A stretch of DNA of 32,477 bases from Hyphomicrobiaceae bacterium. Lineage in GTDB: Bacteria; Pseudomonadota; Alphaproteobacteria; Rhizobiales; Hyphomicrobiaceae. The stretch is taken from assembly GCA_023384095.1 (NCBI GenBank), contig JAHDXT010000042.1:1-32477 (forward strand), written 5' to 3'. Shown here one piece after another: positions 1 through 8,703 of this stretch. The translations under genes were made by a program, and so were the position numbers. The notes under the pieces were generated by a model. The model searched no databases. It saw only the letters and a program-made list of their open reading frames with translations, and had not been told where the DNA came from. Positions within the stretch are counted from its first letter, which is position 1; each line of letters begins with the position of its first letter.

Positions 1-540
1 ATGCGCGATCTCGTCAGGAACTGCCTGCGCATGCGGCCCGAGCGGATCATCGTCGGCGAGGTGCGCGGCGCCGAGGCGTTCGACCTGCTGCAGGCCATGA
101 ACACCGGTCACGACGGATCGATGGGCACGCTGCACGCCAACAGCCCGCGGGAGGCCATCAGCCGCATGGAGTCGATGATCATGATGGGCGGCTTCACGCT
201 GCCGACCAAGACCATCCGGGAGATGATCACGGGCTCCGTCGACGTGATCGTGCAGGCTTCCCGGCTGCGCGACGGCTCGCGCAAGATCACGCACATCACG
301 GAAGTCCTCGGGATGGAGGGCGACGTCGTGACCTTGCAGGACATCATGGTCCACGAGATCACCGGGGAGGATCCGAAGTCCGGCAAGATCCTGGGCCGGC
401 ACCGCTCGACGGGGATTGCGCGTCCGCGGCTCTGGGAACGCGCCGAGTACTATGGAGAGCAGCACCGGCTGGCCGCGGCCCTGGCGTCGGCCGAGGTCGG
501 GGACGAGCACGGCAGCCCGCTGGGGGCGATGAATGCTTAG
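1..540 (+). CDS. cpaF: CpaF/TadA secretion ATPase, C-terminal part (cut by window start)
   Basis: This is the C-terminal 179 residues of a CpaF/TadA-type ATPase, the cytoplasmic motor that powers assembly of Flp/Tad type IVb pili. The Walker B-like segment RIIVGEVRG is at about residues 15-23. It is followed by [11 protein letters not shown] (about 42-52), the histidine-box region conserved in type II/IV secretion ATPases. The Walker A domain and N-terminus lie upstream of the window, so the first ATG is internal and not the true start. The stop codon overlaps the start of tadB by 8 bases, which indicates translational coupling. Family assignment is firm; the presence of the rest of the gene cannot be checked here. 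Confidence 0.93.
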   Translation: MRDLVRNCLRMRPERIIVGEVRGAEAFDLLQAMNTGHDGSMGTLHANSPREAISRMESMIMMGGFTLPTKTIREMITGSVDVIVQASRLRDGSRKITHITEVLGMEGDVVTLQDIMVHEITGEDPKSGKILGRHRSTGIARPRLWERAEYYGEQHRLAAALASAEVGDEHGSPLGAMNA

Positions 541-1519
541 CACCGAGCTCGTTCTGGCGCTGGCGGCGGTCGCGGCCGGCGCGGTGGCCTACAGCCTGTT
601 CCAGACCTATTTCTCGGGGGACAGGCGGGCCGAGAAGCGCCGTCAGAGCGTGACCGAGAACAAGTCGGTCCGCGTCGCTCGCGCGTCGCATGCGGAGCAG
701 GCGTCCAACCGTCGCAAGGCCGTCGCCGAGACGCTGAAGGAGATCGAGCAGCGTCAGAAGTCCAAGCAGAAAGTGACCCTGCGCGTCCGGCTGCAGCGCG
801 CAGGCCTCGACATATCGACGAATGCATACTGGATCGCCAGCGCCGTATCAGGGCTGACCTCGGGCGTCCTGGTGATGATGCTGTTCCCGAGCATTCCGAT
901 CGTGACTGGTGCGGCGGGCGCTTTCGTCGGCGCATTCGGACTGCCGCATTGGGTGCTGAACCGTCTCACCAAACGGCGCCAGGGCAAGTTCATGGAAGAA
1001 TTCGCGAATGCCATCGACGTCATCGTGCGTGGCGTGAAGTCGGGGCTTCCGCTCAACGATTGCCTCGGCATCATTGCGCGCGAGAGCCCGCAGCCGATCG
1101 GCGGCGAGTTCCGGGATCTGGTCGAGCAGCAGAGAGTCGGAGTCCCGCTGTTCGAATGCTTCGACCGCATGATCGTCCGGATGCCGCTTGCCGAGGTGAA
1201 GTTCTTCGCCATCGTGGTCGCCATCCAGCAGCAGGCCGGCGGCAACCTGTCCGAGGCGCTCGGCAACCTTTCCGGCGTGCTGCGCGACCGCAAGCGGCTG
1301 CAGGCGAAGGTGAAGGCGCTTTCGGCGGAGGCCAAGGCATCGGCGGCGGTGCTCGGCGCGCTGCCGTTCATCGTCATGAGCATGGTCTACGTGACGACGC
1401 CCAACTACATCGCCTTCCTGTGGACCACCAAGACGGGCCAGTTCCTGCTGGCCGTGGCGGCGATCTGGATGACGATGGGCCTGCTGGTGATGCGCAAGAT
1501 GATCAATTTCAAGTACTAG
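533..1519 (+). CDS. tadB: Tad pilus inner-membrane platform protein TadB
   Basis: A 328-residue protein of the type II secretion F (GspF/TadB) family, the inner-membrane platform that works with the CpaF ATPase in Flp pilus assembly. It has an N-terminal hydrophobic segment (about residues 4-26), a basic linker, a hydrophobic pair around residues 100-145, a central cytoplasmic T2SSF domain (about 160-280), and two C-terminal membrane helices. The central domain contains the family-typical segment around FANAIDVIVRGVKSGLPL. The ATG overlaps the end of cpaF, so the two are probably co-translated. TadC follows after 79 bases. Length and topology are normal for TadB. Confidence 0.93.
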   Translation: MLSTELVLALAAVAAGAVAYSLFQTYFSGDRRAEKRRQSVTENKSVRVARASHAEQASNRRKAVAETLKEIEQRQKSKQKVTLRVRLQRAGLDISTNAYWIASAVSGLTSGVLVMMLFPSIPIVTGAAGAFVGAFGLPHWVLNRLTKRRQGKFMEEFANAIDVIVRGVKSGLPLNDCLGIIARESPQPIGGEFRDLVEQQRVGVPLFECFDRMIVRMPLAEVKFFAIVVAIQQQAGGNLSEALGNLSGVLRDRKRLQAKVKALSAEAKASAAVLGALPFIVMSMVYVTTPNYIAFLWTTKTGQFLLAVAAIWMTMGLLVMRKMINFKY

Positions 1520-1598
1520 GGATGCTGCCGGAGGCGGTGACCAGGGCATTCGCGAGGTCAGGCACCCAGCTCGAAGTTGAGGGGACGAGGCTGCTGTC

Positions 1599-2579
1599 AT
1601 GATGGATTTCATCGAGGCGATGGTGCGCCCGCAGCTCATGGTGATGACCGCCGCGGCCATCGCGGCGTTCGCGACGGCGCTCACCATCGTCATGCCGATC
1701 CTAAACCGCGACCGCATGAGCCAGCGGATGCGGGTGATGGCGCTGGAGCGCGACAAGATGCGGGCCGCGCGCATCGCCGATCTCAAGACGGGCAGGGAGG
1801 GCCAGGGCAAGCTGCGGCAGGCGCCGAAGGGCTTCATGCAGGAGCTGGTCGACCGGTTCGACCTGCGCTCGAAATTCGAGACGGAGGAATTGAGATCGAA
1901 GCTCAAGATGGCGGGCCTCAGAGGGCAGGCGCCTCTCGTCACCTACATGTTCTTCCGCGTCGTCATGCCGGTGATCCTGACCATCTTTGCACTGATCTAT
2001 CTCTTCTTCGTGATGACCAAGCTGACCTATCCGCCGGCCATCAAGTTCACCATGGCGCTCGGCGTCGGCATTCTCGGCTTCTATCTGCCGAACATGATCC
2101 TCGAGAACATGGTCCAGCGCCGGCAGTCGTCCATCAAGGAAGCCTTCCCGGATGCGCTCGACATGCTGCTGATCTGCGTTCAGGCCGGCATGTCGGTCGA
2201 GGCGGCGTTCGGCAAGGTCGCCAAGGAGATCACCAGCCAGTCCCTCGAGCTGGCGGAGGAATTCAGCCTGACGACGGCCGAGCTCTCCTACCTGCAAGAG
2301 CGCCGCCTGGCCTACGAGAACCTCGGCAAGCGCACGGGCATCGCGGGAGTGAAGGCGGTCGCGACCGCGCTCATCCAGGCGGAGCGGTATGGCACGCCGG
2401 TGGCGCAGGCGCTGCGCGTGATGGCCAAGGAGAACCGCGACATGCGCATGTCGGAGGCGGAGAAGAAGGCGGCCGCGCTGCCGCCGAAGCTGACCGTGCC
2501 GATGATCATCTTCTTCCTGCCGGTGCTGTTCATCGTCATCCTCGGCCCGGCCATCATCCAGGTGATGAAGCTCGGCTGA
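1599..2579 (+). CDS. tadC: Tad pilus inner-membrane platform protein TadC
   Basis: A 326-residue T2SSF-domain protein, the second platform component of the Tad/Flp pilus machine, probably paired with TadB in the membrane. It has an N-terminal membrane segment (about residues 10-35), a hydrophobic pair in the middle (about 120-170), and a C-terminal helix with the sequence MIIFFLPVLFIVILGP. The central T2SSF domain includes SIKEAFPDALDMLLICVQAG, typical of TadC. The start is the first of two adjacent ATG codons, preceded by a purine-rich stretch. No tadD or tadG gene follows, so the operon ends here or resumes elsewhere. Confidence 0.92.
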   Translation: MMDFIEAMVRPQLMVMTAAAIAAFATALTIVMPILNRDRMSQRMRVMALERDKMRAARIADLKTGREGQGKLRQAPKGFMQELVDRFDLRSKFETEELRSKLKMAGLRGQAPLVTYMFFRVVMPVILTIFALIYLFFVMTKLTYPPAIKFTMALGVGILGFYLPNMILENMVQRRQSSIKEAFPDALDMLLICVQAGMSVEAAFGKVAKEITSQSLELAEEFSLTTAELSYLQERRLAYENLGKRTGIAGVKAVATALIQAERYGTPVAQALRVMAKENRDMRMSEAEKKAAALPPKLTVPMIIFFLPVLFIVILGPAIIQVMKLG

Positions 2580-2644
2580 CGACGGGGCCCGAGCCGGATC
2601 GAGGTCCAGGGCAGGCTCCGGCGGCCACCCGCGATGCCTCTCAG

Positions 2645-2698
2645 TGCTCGTGGAGATGTGTCACGGATTCCCGCCTCCGCGGGAATGACGGTGAGGGG
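2645..2698. repeat. 54-bp palindromic repeat, copy A
   Basis: This 54-base unit is repeated downstream with 4 mismatches by my count. Its core is an 8-bp perfect inverted repeat (ATTCCCGC / GCGGGAAT) around a 4-base loop at 2667-2686, followed by GACGGTGAGGGG. It resembles the REP-like GGATTCCCGC...GCGGGAATGACGG palindromes found between genes in many proteobacteria. It lies just after tadC and could act as a transcript-end hairpin. Confidence 0.8.
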
Positions 2699-2776
2699 CG
2701 GGCAAGCCACTTGCCCCTACCATATTTGCGTACCCCTTAATGCACATACTGCGTCCACAGCCGCCCCCATCCCGTC

Positions 2777-2796
2777 ATGGCCGCGCAGGCGGCCAT
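2777..2796. repeat. Small palindrome between the two 54-bp repeats
   Basis: A perfect 8-bp inverted repeat, ATGGCCGC / GCGGCCAT, with a 4-base loop (GCAG). It sits in the context GTCATGGCC...GGCCATCCG, a second type of REP-like palindrome. It is distinct in sequence from the flanking 54-bp repeats, so this 430-base gap holds two repeat families. Apart from these repeats I see no gene in 2580-3009. Confidence 0.65.
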
Positions 2797-2816
2797 CCGT
2801 GATGCCGCTCAGCGGG

Positions 2817-2870
2817 TGCTCGTGGAGACGTATCGCGGATTCCCGCCTTCGCGGGAATGACGGTGAGGGG
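2817..2870. repeat. 54-bp palindromic repeat, copy B
   Basis: Direct copy of the unit at 2645-2698, same orientation, 172 bases downstream. The four differences are transitions. The core stem ATTCCCGC / GCGGGAAT is intact, and one of the differences (C to T) falls in the loop, so the palindrome is conserved. Confidence 0.8.
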
Positions 2871-3009
2871 AGGCCGTGCACATCGACCGATCCAACCAAA
2901 ATCCCCGACAGCAGTGGACCTGCGCTGACACGTGTCCTGGATTTCCCTCTCGGTGAAACTGCATGGTGTGGATGGGGCGACCCATATAAGCCAGGCAGCG
3001 CGAGAGAGC

Positions 3010-4134
3010 ATGAGCCAGGAACTCAAGGACAGCGTGATCGCGGCCGCCCGGGAGCTCGGGTTCGCAGCCGTGCGCGTCACCACGCCCGATGCGATCGGCC
3101 CGGCCGGCGACCGCCTGCGAGCGTTCCTGGCCGACGGCCGGCATGGCGCCATGCAGTGGATGGAAACCACCGCAGAACGGCGCGCCGATCCCAGGGTGCT
3201 TTGGCCCGAGGCCCGCTCAGTCGTGATGCTCGGGTTCAGCTATGCCCCGGAGCACGATCCTTTGGCCATCCTCAAGTCCCCCTCGCGCGGCGCCATCTCC
3301 TGCTATGCCCAGAGCAAGGATTACCATGACATCGTCAGAGGCCGCCTCAAGCAGGTCGCTGCGGCGCTGGCGCGAAAGAGCGGGGCCGACGTCAAGGTGT
3401 TCGTGGATACCGCGCCCCTGATGGAGAAGCCGCTCGCGGAGGCCGCGGGCCTCGGCTGGCAGGGGAGGCACACCAACCTGGTCTCGCGCGAGCACGGCTC
3501 CTGGCTGTTCCTGGGGGCCATCCTGACCGCCGCCGAGCTGCCGCCCGACCAGCCCGAGGCGGACCATTGCGGCTCATGCCGCCGCTGCCTCGACATCTGT
3601 CCGACGGCTGCATTCCCCGCGCCCGATCAGCTCGATGCGCGCCGCTGCATCGCGTATCTCACGATCGAGCATCCCGGCCACATCGATGAGGAATTCCGGA
3701 CTGCGATCGGCAACCGCGTATTCGGCTGCGACGATTGCCTGGCCGTATGCCCGTGGAACAAGTTCGCCAGAGCTTCGAGCGAGATGCGCCTCTATCATCG
3801 TCCGGAGACCGTCGCCCCGCCGCTCGCCGAGCTGCTGCAGCTCGACGACGCGGCGTTCCGCAAACGCTTCGCCGGCACGCCGGTGAAGCGGACCGGACGC
3901 GACCGCTTCATCCGCAACGTGTTGATCGCGGCCGGCAACTCGGGTGATGCCGGTCTGCTGCCCCTTATCGAACCGCTCGCCGCAAACGCCTCGCCATTGG
4001 TGCGGGCGATGGCGGCGTGGGCGGCACGGCTGCTGTCGGATGCCGCGACGTTCTGGCGCCTCAGGGCGCGCCATCTGGACGGCGAGGAGGATCCTGCCGT
4101 GCGGGCAGAATGGGAACGGGAGCAGCCTGCATGA
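3010..4134 (+). CDS. queG: Epoxyqueuosine reductase QueG
   Basis: QueG reduces epoxyqueuosine to queuosine in the wobble position of tRNAs with GUN anticodons, using cobalamin and two [4Fe-4S] clusters. The 374-residue protein has VDTAP with the likely catalytic Asp at residue 133. It has a ferredoxin motif with cysteines at 187, 190, 193 and 197, and a second set at 213, 240, 243 and 247 (CDDCLAVCPWN). A HEAT-like helical C-terminus, probably tRNA-binding, follows. The frame is open upstream to a GTG at 2932, but I chose the ATG at 3010. It gives the family's usual length and begins with the usual N-terminal helix, and a possible -10 element (TATAAG, 2985-2990) would lie inside the longer version. 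It overlaps the next gene as ATGA. Confidence 0.95.
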   Translation: MSQELKDSVIAAARELGFAAVRVTTPDAIGPAGDRLRAFLADGRHGAMQWMETTAERRADPRVLWPEARSVVMLGFSYAPEHDPLAILKSPSRGAISCYAQSKDYHDIVRGRLKQVAAALARKSGADVKVFVDTAPLMEKPLAEAAGLGWQGRHTNLVSREHGSWLFLGAILTAAELPPDQPEADHCGSCRRCLDICPTAAFPAPDQLDARRCIAYLTIEHPGHIDEEFRTAIGNRVFGCDDCLAVCPWNKFARASSEMRLYHRPETVAPPLAELLQLDDAAFRKRFAGTPVKRTGRDRFIRNVLIAAGNSGDAGLLPLIEPLAANASPLVRAMAAWAARLLSDAATFWRLRARHLDGEEDPAVRAEWEREQPA

Positions 4135-4994
4135 GCCACCTGCTCTGTTTCGGCCTGGGCTACAGCGCGCGAGCCATTGCCGCCAGGCTGCACGAGCAGG
4201 GCTGGCGGATCAGCGGCACGGCCAGGTCGTCGGACTCGGCCGCTCGCATTGCCAGGATGGGTTACGAAGGGCTCGTTTTCGACGGCTCGATCCCGAGCGA
4301 TGCAGTCCGCGACGCACTGGGAGCTGCCACACACCTGCTCGTCTCCATCCCTGCCGGGGAAACCGGGGACCCGGCGCTCGCTTGCCACATGGGGGACATC
4401 GCGCGCGCAGAAGGCCTGGCGTGGATCGGGTATCTGTCCACGGTCGGCGTCTACGGCGACCGGCAGGGCGCCTGGGTTGACGAGGATTCGCCGCCTCGCC
4501 CGACGTCCGATCGCAGCCGCCGCCGCTTGGATGCAGAACGGGCCTGGCTCGCGCTCGGCGAGCGCTGCGGCAAGCGGGTGCAGGTGTTCCGGCTGGCCGG
4601 CATCTACGGCCCCGGGCGCAGCGCATTCGATGCGCTGCGCGCGGGCCGGGCGCGGCGGATCGTGCAGCCGGGGCAGGTCTTCAACCGCATCCACGTCGAG
4701 GATGTCGCGCGGGTCGTCGCCGCCGCTGCGGCGAGCCCGGGGCGCCATTCGGTCTACAATGTCGCCGACGACGAGCCGGCGCCGCCACAGGACGTGATCG
4801 CGTTCGCAGCAGGCCTGCTCGGGCTGCCGCTCCCGCCCGAGGTGAGCCTCGCCGATGCCGGCCTCGGTCCCATGGCGGCAAGCTTCTATGCGGAGAGCAA
4901 GCGCGTCGGCAATCGGCGCATCAAGGAGGATCTCGGCATCCAGCTTGCCTTCCCCACGTACCGCGAGGGCCTCCTGGATCTGGCGGGGCGTTGA
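4131..4994 (+). CDS. SDR/NAD-dependent epimerase-like protein (YeeZ type)
   Basis: A 287-residue Rossmann-fold protein of the extended SDR/epimerase superfamily. The nucleotide-binding loop is GLGYSARAIA at about residues 7-16, followed by strand/helix alternation and STVGVYGDRQG (about 103-113). The usual YxxxK is not clear: the expected region reads SDRSRRRLDAERAW, as in YeeZ-type proteins, which lack a canonical active site. RIHVEDVARVV at about 186 is a typical family motif. The start ATG overlaps the queG stop by 4 bases, so the two are almost certainly co-translated. The substrate is unknown. I see no independent sign that it acts in queuosine synthesis. Confidence 0.85.
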   Translation: MSHLLCFGLGYSARAIAARLHEQGWRISGTARSSDSAARIARMGYEGLVFDGSIPSDAVRDALGAATHLLVSIPAGETGDPALACHMGDIARAEGLAWIGYLSTVGVYGDRQGAWVDEDSPPRPTSDRSRRRLDAERAWLALGERCGKRVQVFRLAGIYGPGRSAFDALRAGRARRIVQPGQVFNRIHVEDVARVVAAAAASPGRHSVYNVADDEPAPPQDVIAFAAGLLGLPLPPEVSLADAGLGPMAASFYAESKRVGNRRIKEDLGIQLAFPTYREGLLDLAGR

Positions 4995-5139
4995 GCCTTC
5001 GTTCAGCAGCAGTTCATCCGTTCTCCGCGTTGTTGCCCCACTTATCACGCATACGTTCAAAGGTTCGCCGCGCGCGTGGGCCTCGACACTGCCGACACGC
5101 CCTCGCGCCGCATTCACCGTTCGCGAAAGCGTGGACCCA

Positions 5140-6516
5140 ATGCGCATCACCGCCATTTGCCGCCGCATGCCGTCTCTCGCCGTGGCTCTTGCGGCGGCGC
5201 TCTTCCTGCCCGCGTGCACGGTCGAGGCCGGCGACGAAGCCGCACATGCCATCGCCGAGAAGTTCGCCGCAGACAGTACGCCGCCGCAGCCGGCGGCGAA
5301 GGAAGCACGGCCCGCGTCTCAGCCTCAGCCGTCCGAGACGGCAGGACCGCGGGTTACCGAGGACAAGACAAAGGAAACCGCGGCGAAGCGGCTTGCTGCC
5401 GAGAAGGCCGATGCCGAGCGCCGGGCCAAAGCGCAGCGCCAGGCCGACGAGGCCGAGATGCTGGCCCGCGCCCGCGCCGAAGCGGAAGAGCGGCGACTGG
5501 CGAAACTGAAGAAGCTCGAGGAGATCGAGCAGGCGGAAGCCGAAGCGGAGCGCCTTCGCGCCGTGAAGGCTGCGGAAACGGAGCGCCGGCGCGCCGAGGC
5601 GGAGGAGCAGCGCCGGGCCGCCGAAGCAAAACGCCTCGCCGAGACCGCCGCCCGGGAGGAGGCCCGCAGAGAGGTGGTGCGCCGCTTCGCCGAGGAGCAG
5701 CAGCGCGCCGCCGAAGCAGAAGAGCAGCGCCGGGCCGCCGAAGCCCGAAGAATTGCGGCGCTGCGCCAGCTCGAGGAGGAAGGCCGGCGCAGAGCCGAGC
5801 AGGTCAGGGCCATCGGCGAGCTCGCTGCCGTGGAGCAGGCCCACGTGACCGACCCGTCGCATCAGGAGATCGAGCGCGAGCGAGAGGCGCAGCTTCTATC
5901 GGACAAGCTGAGGCACATCCGCGAAAGCCGGGCGGAGCGGGATCGCGCGTACCCTTCGCCGCAAGGGCTCGGCGGCCCCTGGCCGGCCGATCCTGTCGAG
6001 AACGACGGCGCGATCTCCAGCACCCGCGTCACAGTGCTGCTCGTCATGCAGGCCGGCAGCCGTGGCATTCGCCGCTTCGAGAAATCGGGCGATCCCATCC
6101 TGTGCACGGCCTCGCGGTGCTACGTCAGCCGCGGCGGCGCGGCGCCCGCCGAGGCCATCTCGCGAGGCAAGGCGTTCGGGCCCGGAGTGGCGCTCGGCTC
6201 GCGCGCCGGCCGGTGCAGCCGGTCGCTGACCTGCGTGTTCCGCAATGTCGATCTCGAGCGCGCCCTGGCCGAGGTGCAGCCGATCGACCTCCGGATCCTG
6301 CGCCACGACCGGCGCGAGCCGCGCACGGTGATGGCGGACCCGACCTGCCGCGTGAATGCTGGACGTCTGACCTGCCGCCGCCCGGTGATCGCCGCCGACT
6401 ACATGCTGTGGGTGGTGCCGGAGAGGACGGCAGAGCGCGCCGGGGCCATAGCCCTGGAGACGGCTGTCCGCGCCGGCCTGCCCGGCGAGGGCATGGCACT
6501 GACGGTGGGCAACTGA
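5140..6516 (+). CDS. Putative lipoprotein with long Ala/Glu/Arg coiled coil
   Basis: I do not recognise a named family. The 458-residue product starts with a basic n-region, a hydrophobic stretch and a lipobox LPAC with the lipid-attachment Cys at residue 26, so it is probably an envelope lipoprotein. After a Pro-rich linker, about residues 65-260 are an almost uninterrupted Ala/Glu/Arg/Lys heptad-like region, with the repeated unit EEQRRAAEA occurring at least twice. The C-terminal 160 residues form a compact domain with several cysteines (for example LCTASRCY and RSLTC) that could form disulfides. ATG 5167 is an alternative start and would keep the signal peptide. The layout resembles TolA-like or periplasm-spanning proteins, but that is only analogy. 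Its stop codon directly abuts that of the convergent hydrolase. Confidence 0.75.
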   Translation: MRITAICRRMPSLAVALAAALFLPACTVEAGDEAAHAIAEKFAADSTPPQPAAKEARPASQPQPSETAGPRVTEDKTKETAAKRLAAEKADAERRAKAQRQADEAEMLARARAEAEERRLAKLKKLEEIEQAEAEAERLRAVKAAETERRRAEAEEQRRAAEAKRLAETAAREEARREVVRRFAEEQQRAAEAEEQRRAAEARRIAALRQLEEEGRRRAEQVRAIGELAAVEQAHVTDPSHQEIEREREAQLLSDKLRHIRESRAERDRAYPSPQGLGGPWPADPVENDGAISSTRVTVLLVMQAGSRGIRRFEKSGDPILCTASRCYVSRGGAAPAEAISRGKAFGPGVALGSRAGRCSRSLTCVFRNVDLERALAEVQPIDLRILRHDRREPRTVMADPTCRVNAGRLTCRRPVIAADYMLWVVPERTAERAGAIALETAVRAGLPGEGMALTVGN

Positions 6517-7314
6517 TCAGCCCTGCTGGTCTCGACCCGACGCGAGCTGCTCGACGACGCCGAGCAGCAGCTCGATGTCCTCCGGACGCGACAGGCGGTG
6601 GTCGCCGTCGGGGACGGCCGACACGCGCGTCCAGTCGCCCGCCAGGGAGCTCTCCAGGTCGAGCGTGTGCTCCCAGGGCACGTCAGGGTCGAGCAGCCCG
6701 TGCAGGATGTGGACGGGCCGGCCGGGGTTCCACGGCGTGGAGCCGAGCAGGTGCTTGCGACCGTCCTCGATCAGCCCGCGCGTGATCGGGTACGGCTCGC
6801 CATAGTCGGAGGGCCGCAGCCACACGCCCTTTTCGGTGATCGTCCGCTTCACCTCCTCCGGAAACTGCCGCCACATCAGATCCTCGGTCATGTCCCAGGC
6901 CGGCGCGATCAGGACCAGGGCCTCGATGCGCTCGGCCTCCTGCGGCGCCTCCGCCATGAGCTGGCGCAGCAGCAGCAGCGCGATGTAGCCGCCCATGCTG
7001 GACCCGACGACGATGACCGGCCCCTGCGTCGCCTGCGAGAACACGGCCCGCGCCTCCTCGAGCCAGCGTCCGATGGTGCCCTCCTCGAGCCGGCCCTCCG
7101 ATTGCCCGTGGCCGCTGTAGTCGAAGCGGGTGCAGGCGAACCCCTTCTCCCGCGCCCAGCCGCTGAGCGCGCTCGCCTTGGTGCTCACCATGTCCGAGTT
7201 GAAGCCCGGCAGCCAGATCAGGCCCGGCGCGCGGCCCCGATCGTGCAGGAGAGCGATGCGGCGCCGGCTCTCGCCGGAGCCGACGCTGAGGTATTGCGTG
7301 TCGGAGTCGGGCAT
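6517..7314 (-). CDS. Alpha/beta hydrolase (serine esterase/thioesterase type)
   Basis: A 265-residue cytoplasmic alpha/beta hydrolase with no signal peptide. The nucleophile elbow is GSSMGG with Ser at residue 106. HGLLDPDVP supplies the acid (Asp 209), and DGDHRLSRP supplies the His (239). An oxyanion-region motif, LPGFNSD, is at about 35-41. It resembles the ABHD10-like group of small esterases found next to housekeeping genes in rhizobia; substrate unknown. I chose ATG 7314, preceded by AGGAAGGA at about 11 bases, rather than the longer open frame reaching 7491, because the alignment-like core begins just after it. Only 37 bases separate it from the divergent glycosyltransferase. Confidence 0.88.
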   Translation of the reverse strand: MPDSDTQYLSVGSGESRRRIALLHDRGRAPGLIWLPGFNSDMVSTKASALSGWAREKGFACTRFDYSGHGQSEGRLEEGTIGRWLEEARAVFSQATQGPVIVVGSSMGGYIALLLLRQLMAEAPQEAERIEALVLIAPAWDMTEDLMWRQFPEEVKRTITEKGVWLRPSDYGEPYPITRGLIEDGRKHLLGSTPWNPGRPVHILHGLLDPDVPWEHTLDLESSLAGDWTRVSAVPDGDHRLSRPEDIELLLGVVEQLASGRDQQG

Positions 7315-7351
7315 CTTAACAGAGGTCCTTCCTGTCCAAACGGGGCCGTCC

Positions 7352-8581
7352 GTGCCGCAGCATCGCCCGACCATACTGCAGATCATCCCGCGTCTCGACA
7401 CGGGCGGGGCGGAGCGCACCACGATCGAGATGACGCAGGCCATCGTGACGGCGGGCGGGCGCGCGCTGGTCGCCACTGGCGGCGGCCGCATGGCGGCTCA
7501 GGTGACCCGGGCCGGCGGCGAGGTCATCCCGCTCAACGCCTCCAGCAAGAATCCGTTGACCATGCTCGCCAACGCGCGGCGGCTCAGCCGAATAGCCCGG
7601 CGCGAAAGCGTGGATCTGCTGCACGCGCGCAGCCGCGCCCCGGCCTGGAGCGCGCTGATCGCCGCGCGATCGAGCGGACGGCCGCTCGTCACCACCTACC
7701 ACGGCGCTTACGCCGAGCATGGCGCACTCAAGCGCGCGTACAACAGCGTCATGGCGCGCGGCGACGCGGTGATCGCCAACTCGCGCTATACGGCCCGCCT
7801 GATCGAGGGCCGGTACGGCACACCCCCAGATCGCATCCGGGTCATCCATCGCGGCATCGACGAGGAGAGCTTCGATCCCGACCTGATCGAGCCGGAGCGG
7901 GTCGAGCGGCTGCGGGCGGGCTGGGGCGTGCGGCCAAATCAGCGGGTCCTGCTGCACGCGGCGCGCCTGACGTCCTGGAAGGGCCAGGCAGTCGTCGTGG
8001 CCGCAGCCGCCCGCCTGGTCCAGCAGACCGCGCCGGGCGACTGGGTCGTCATCCTCGCCGGCGACGCCCAAGGCCGGCTCGATTACGCCGATGACCTGGA
8101 ACAGCAGATCGCCGCGCATGGCCTCGGCGACCGTGTGCGGCTCGTCGGGCACGTCGATGACATGCCGGCGGCTTACCTCGCCGCGCACGTCGCCGTGGTC
8201 GCTTCGACCGCGCCCGAGGCGTTCGGGCGTGCAGCGGCCGAGGCCGAGGCCATGCGCTGCCCCGTCATCGCAACGGCGATCGGGGCCGCCCCCGAAACCG
8301 TCATCGCAGCGCCGAGCGCGGCGATGAATGAGATCACCGGCTGGCTGGTGCCGCCGGGCGACAGCGTGGTGCTGGCGCACCATATGGGTGCAGCCCTGGA
8401 GCTTTCGGACGCCGAGCGGAGGGCCATCGGGGAGCGGGCCCGCAGTCATGTCAGCCGGTCGTTCTCGCTGGCCGCCATGCAGGCTGCGACGCTCGACGTC
8501 TATGACGGCCTGCTGGGCACCCGGCTCGCCGACGCCTGGGCTGCGGCGCGCTCATCCCGCAGCCGCGCTGCTGGCGCTTGA
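7352..8581 (+). CDS. GT4 family glycosyltransferase
   Basis: A 409-residue GT-B fold retaining glycosyltransferase of family 4. The N-terminal acceptor domain has PRLDTGGAERTTIE (about residues 13-26), the usual GT4 glycine loop. The C-terminal donor domain has the EX7E motif from Glu 289 to Glu 297 in APEAFGRAAAEAEAM. It probably transfers a sugar from a nucleotide-sugar to a lipid- or polysaccharide-linked acceptor at the inner face of the membrane. There is no signal peptide. The only plausible in-frame start near the homologous N-terminus is GTG 7352. The frame is open upstream but runs into the divergent hydrolase. No other polysaccharide genes are nearby, so the target glycan cannot be named. 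Confidence 0.88.
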   Translation: MPQHRPTILQIIPRLDTGGAERTTIEMTQAIVTAGGRALVATGGGRMAAQVTRAGGEVIPLNASSKNPLTMLANARRLSRIARRESVDLLHARSRAPAWSALIAARSSGRPLVTTYHGAYAEHGALKRAYNSVMARGDAVIANSRYTARLIEGRYGTPPDRIRVIHRGIDEESFDPDLIEPERVERLRAGWGVRPNQRVLLHAARLTSWKGQAVVVAAAARLVQQTAPGDWVVILAGDAQGRLDYADDLEQQIAAHGLGDRVRLVGHVDDMPAAYLAAHVAVVASTAPEAFGRAAAEAEAMRCPVIATAIGAAPETVIAAPSAAMNEITGWLVPPGDSVVLAHHMGAALELSDAERRAIGERARSHVSRSFSLAAMQAATLDVYDGLLGTRLADAWAAARSSRSRAAGA

Positions 8582-8703
8582 CTTGGCCGAGGACTTTCCC
8601 GATCTTCGCAGGCTGGAGGCCAGACGGTGGACGCACGCGTGCGGCCGCCGCGCTTACTGCATGATGAGCGACCTGATCTGAAGGCTGAAGAGGGAGACTT
8701 AAC

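Noticed and set aside
2927-2936. Perfect palindrome GACACGTGTC upstream of queG
   Set aside because: A single 10-base palindrome without a second copy or known regulator is weak evidence for an operator.
2932-3009. N-terminal extension of queG from a GTG
   Set aside because: It adds 26 residues with no family match, contains a possible -10 element, and the ATG at 3010 gives the normal QueG length.
3795-5252. Minus-strand 485-codon open frame across queG and the epimerase-like gene
   Set aside because: It covers two clear plus-strand genes and their ATGA junction; the translation has no family features.
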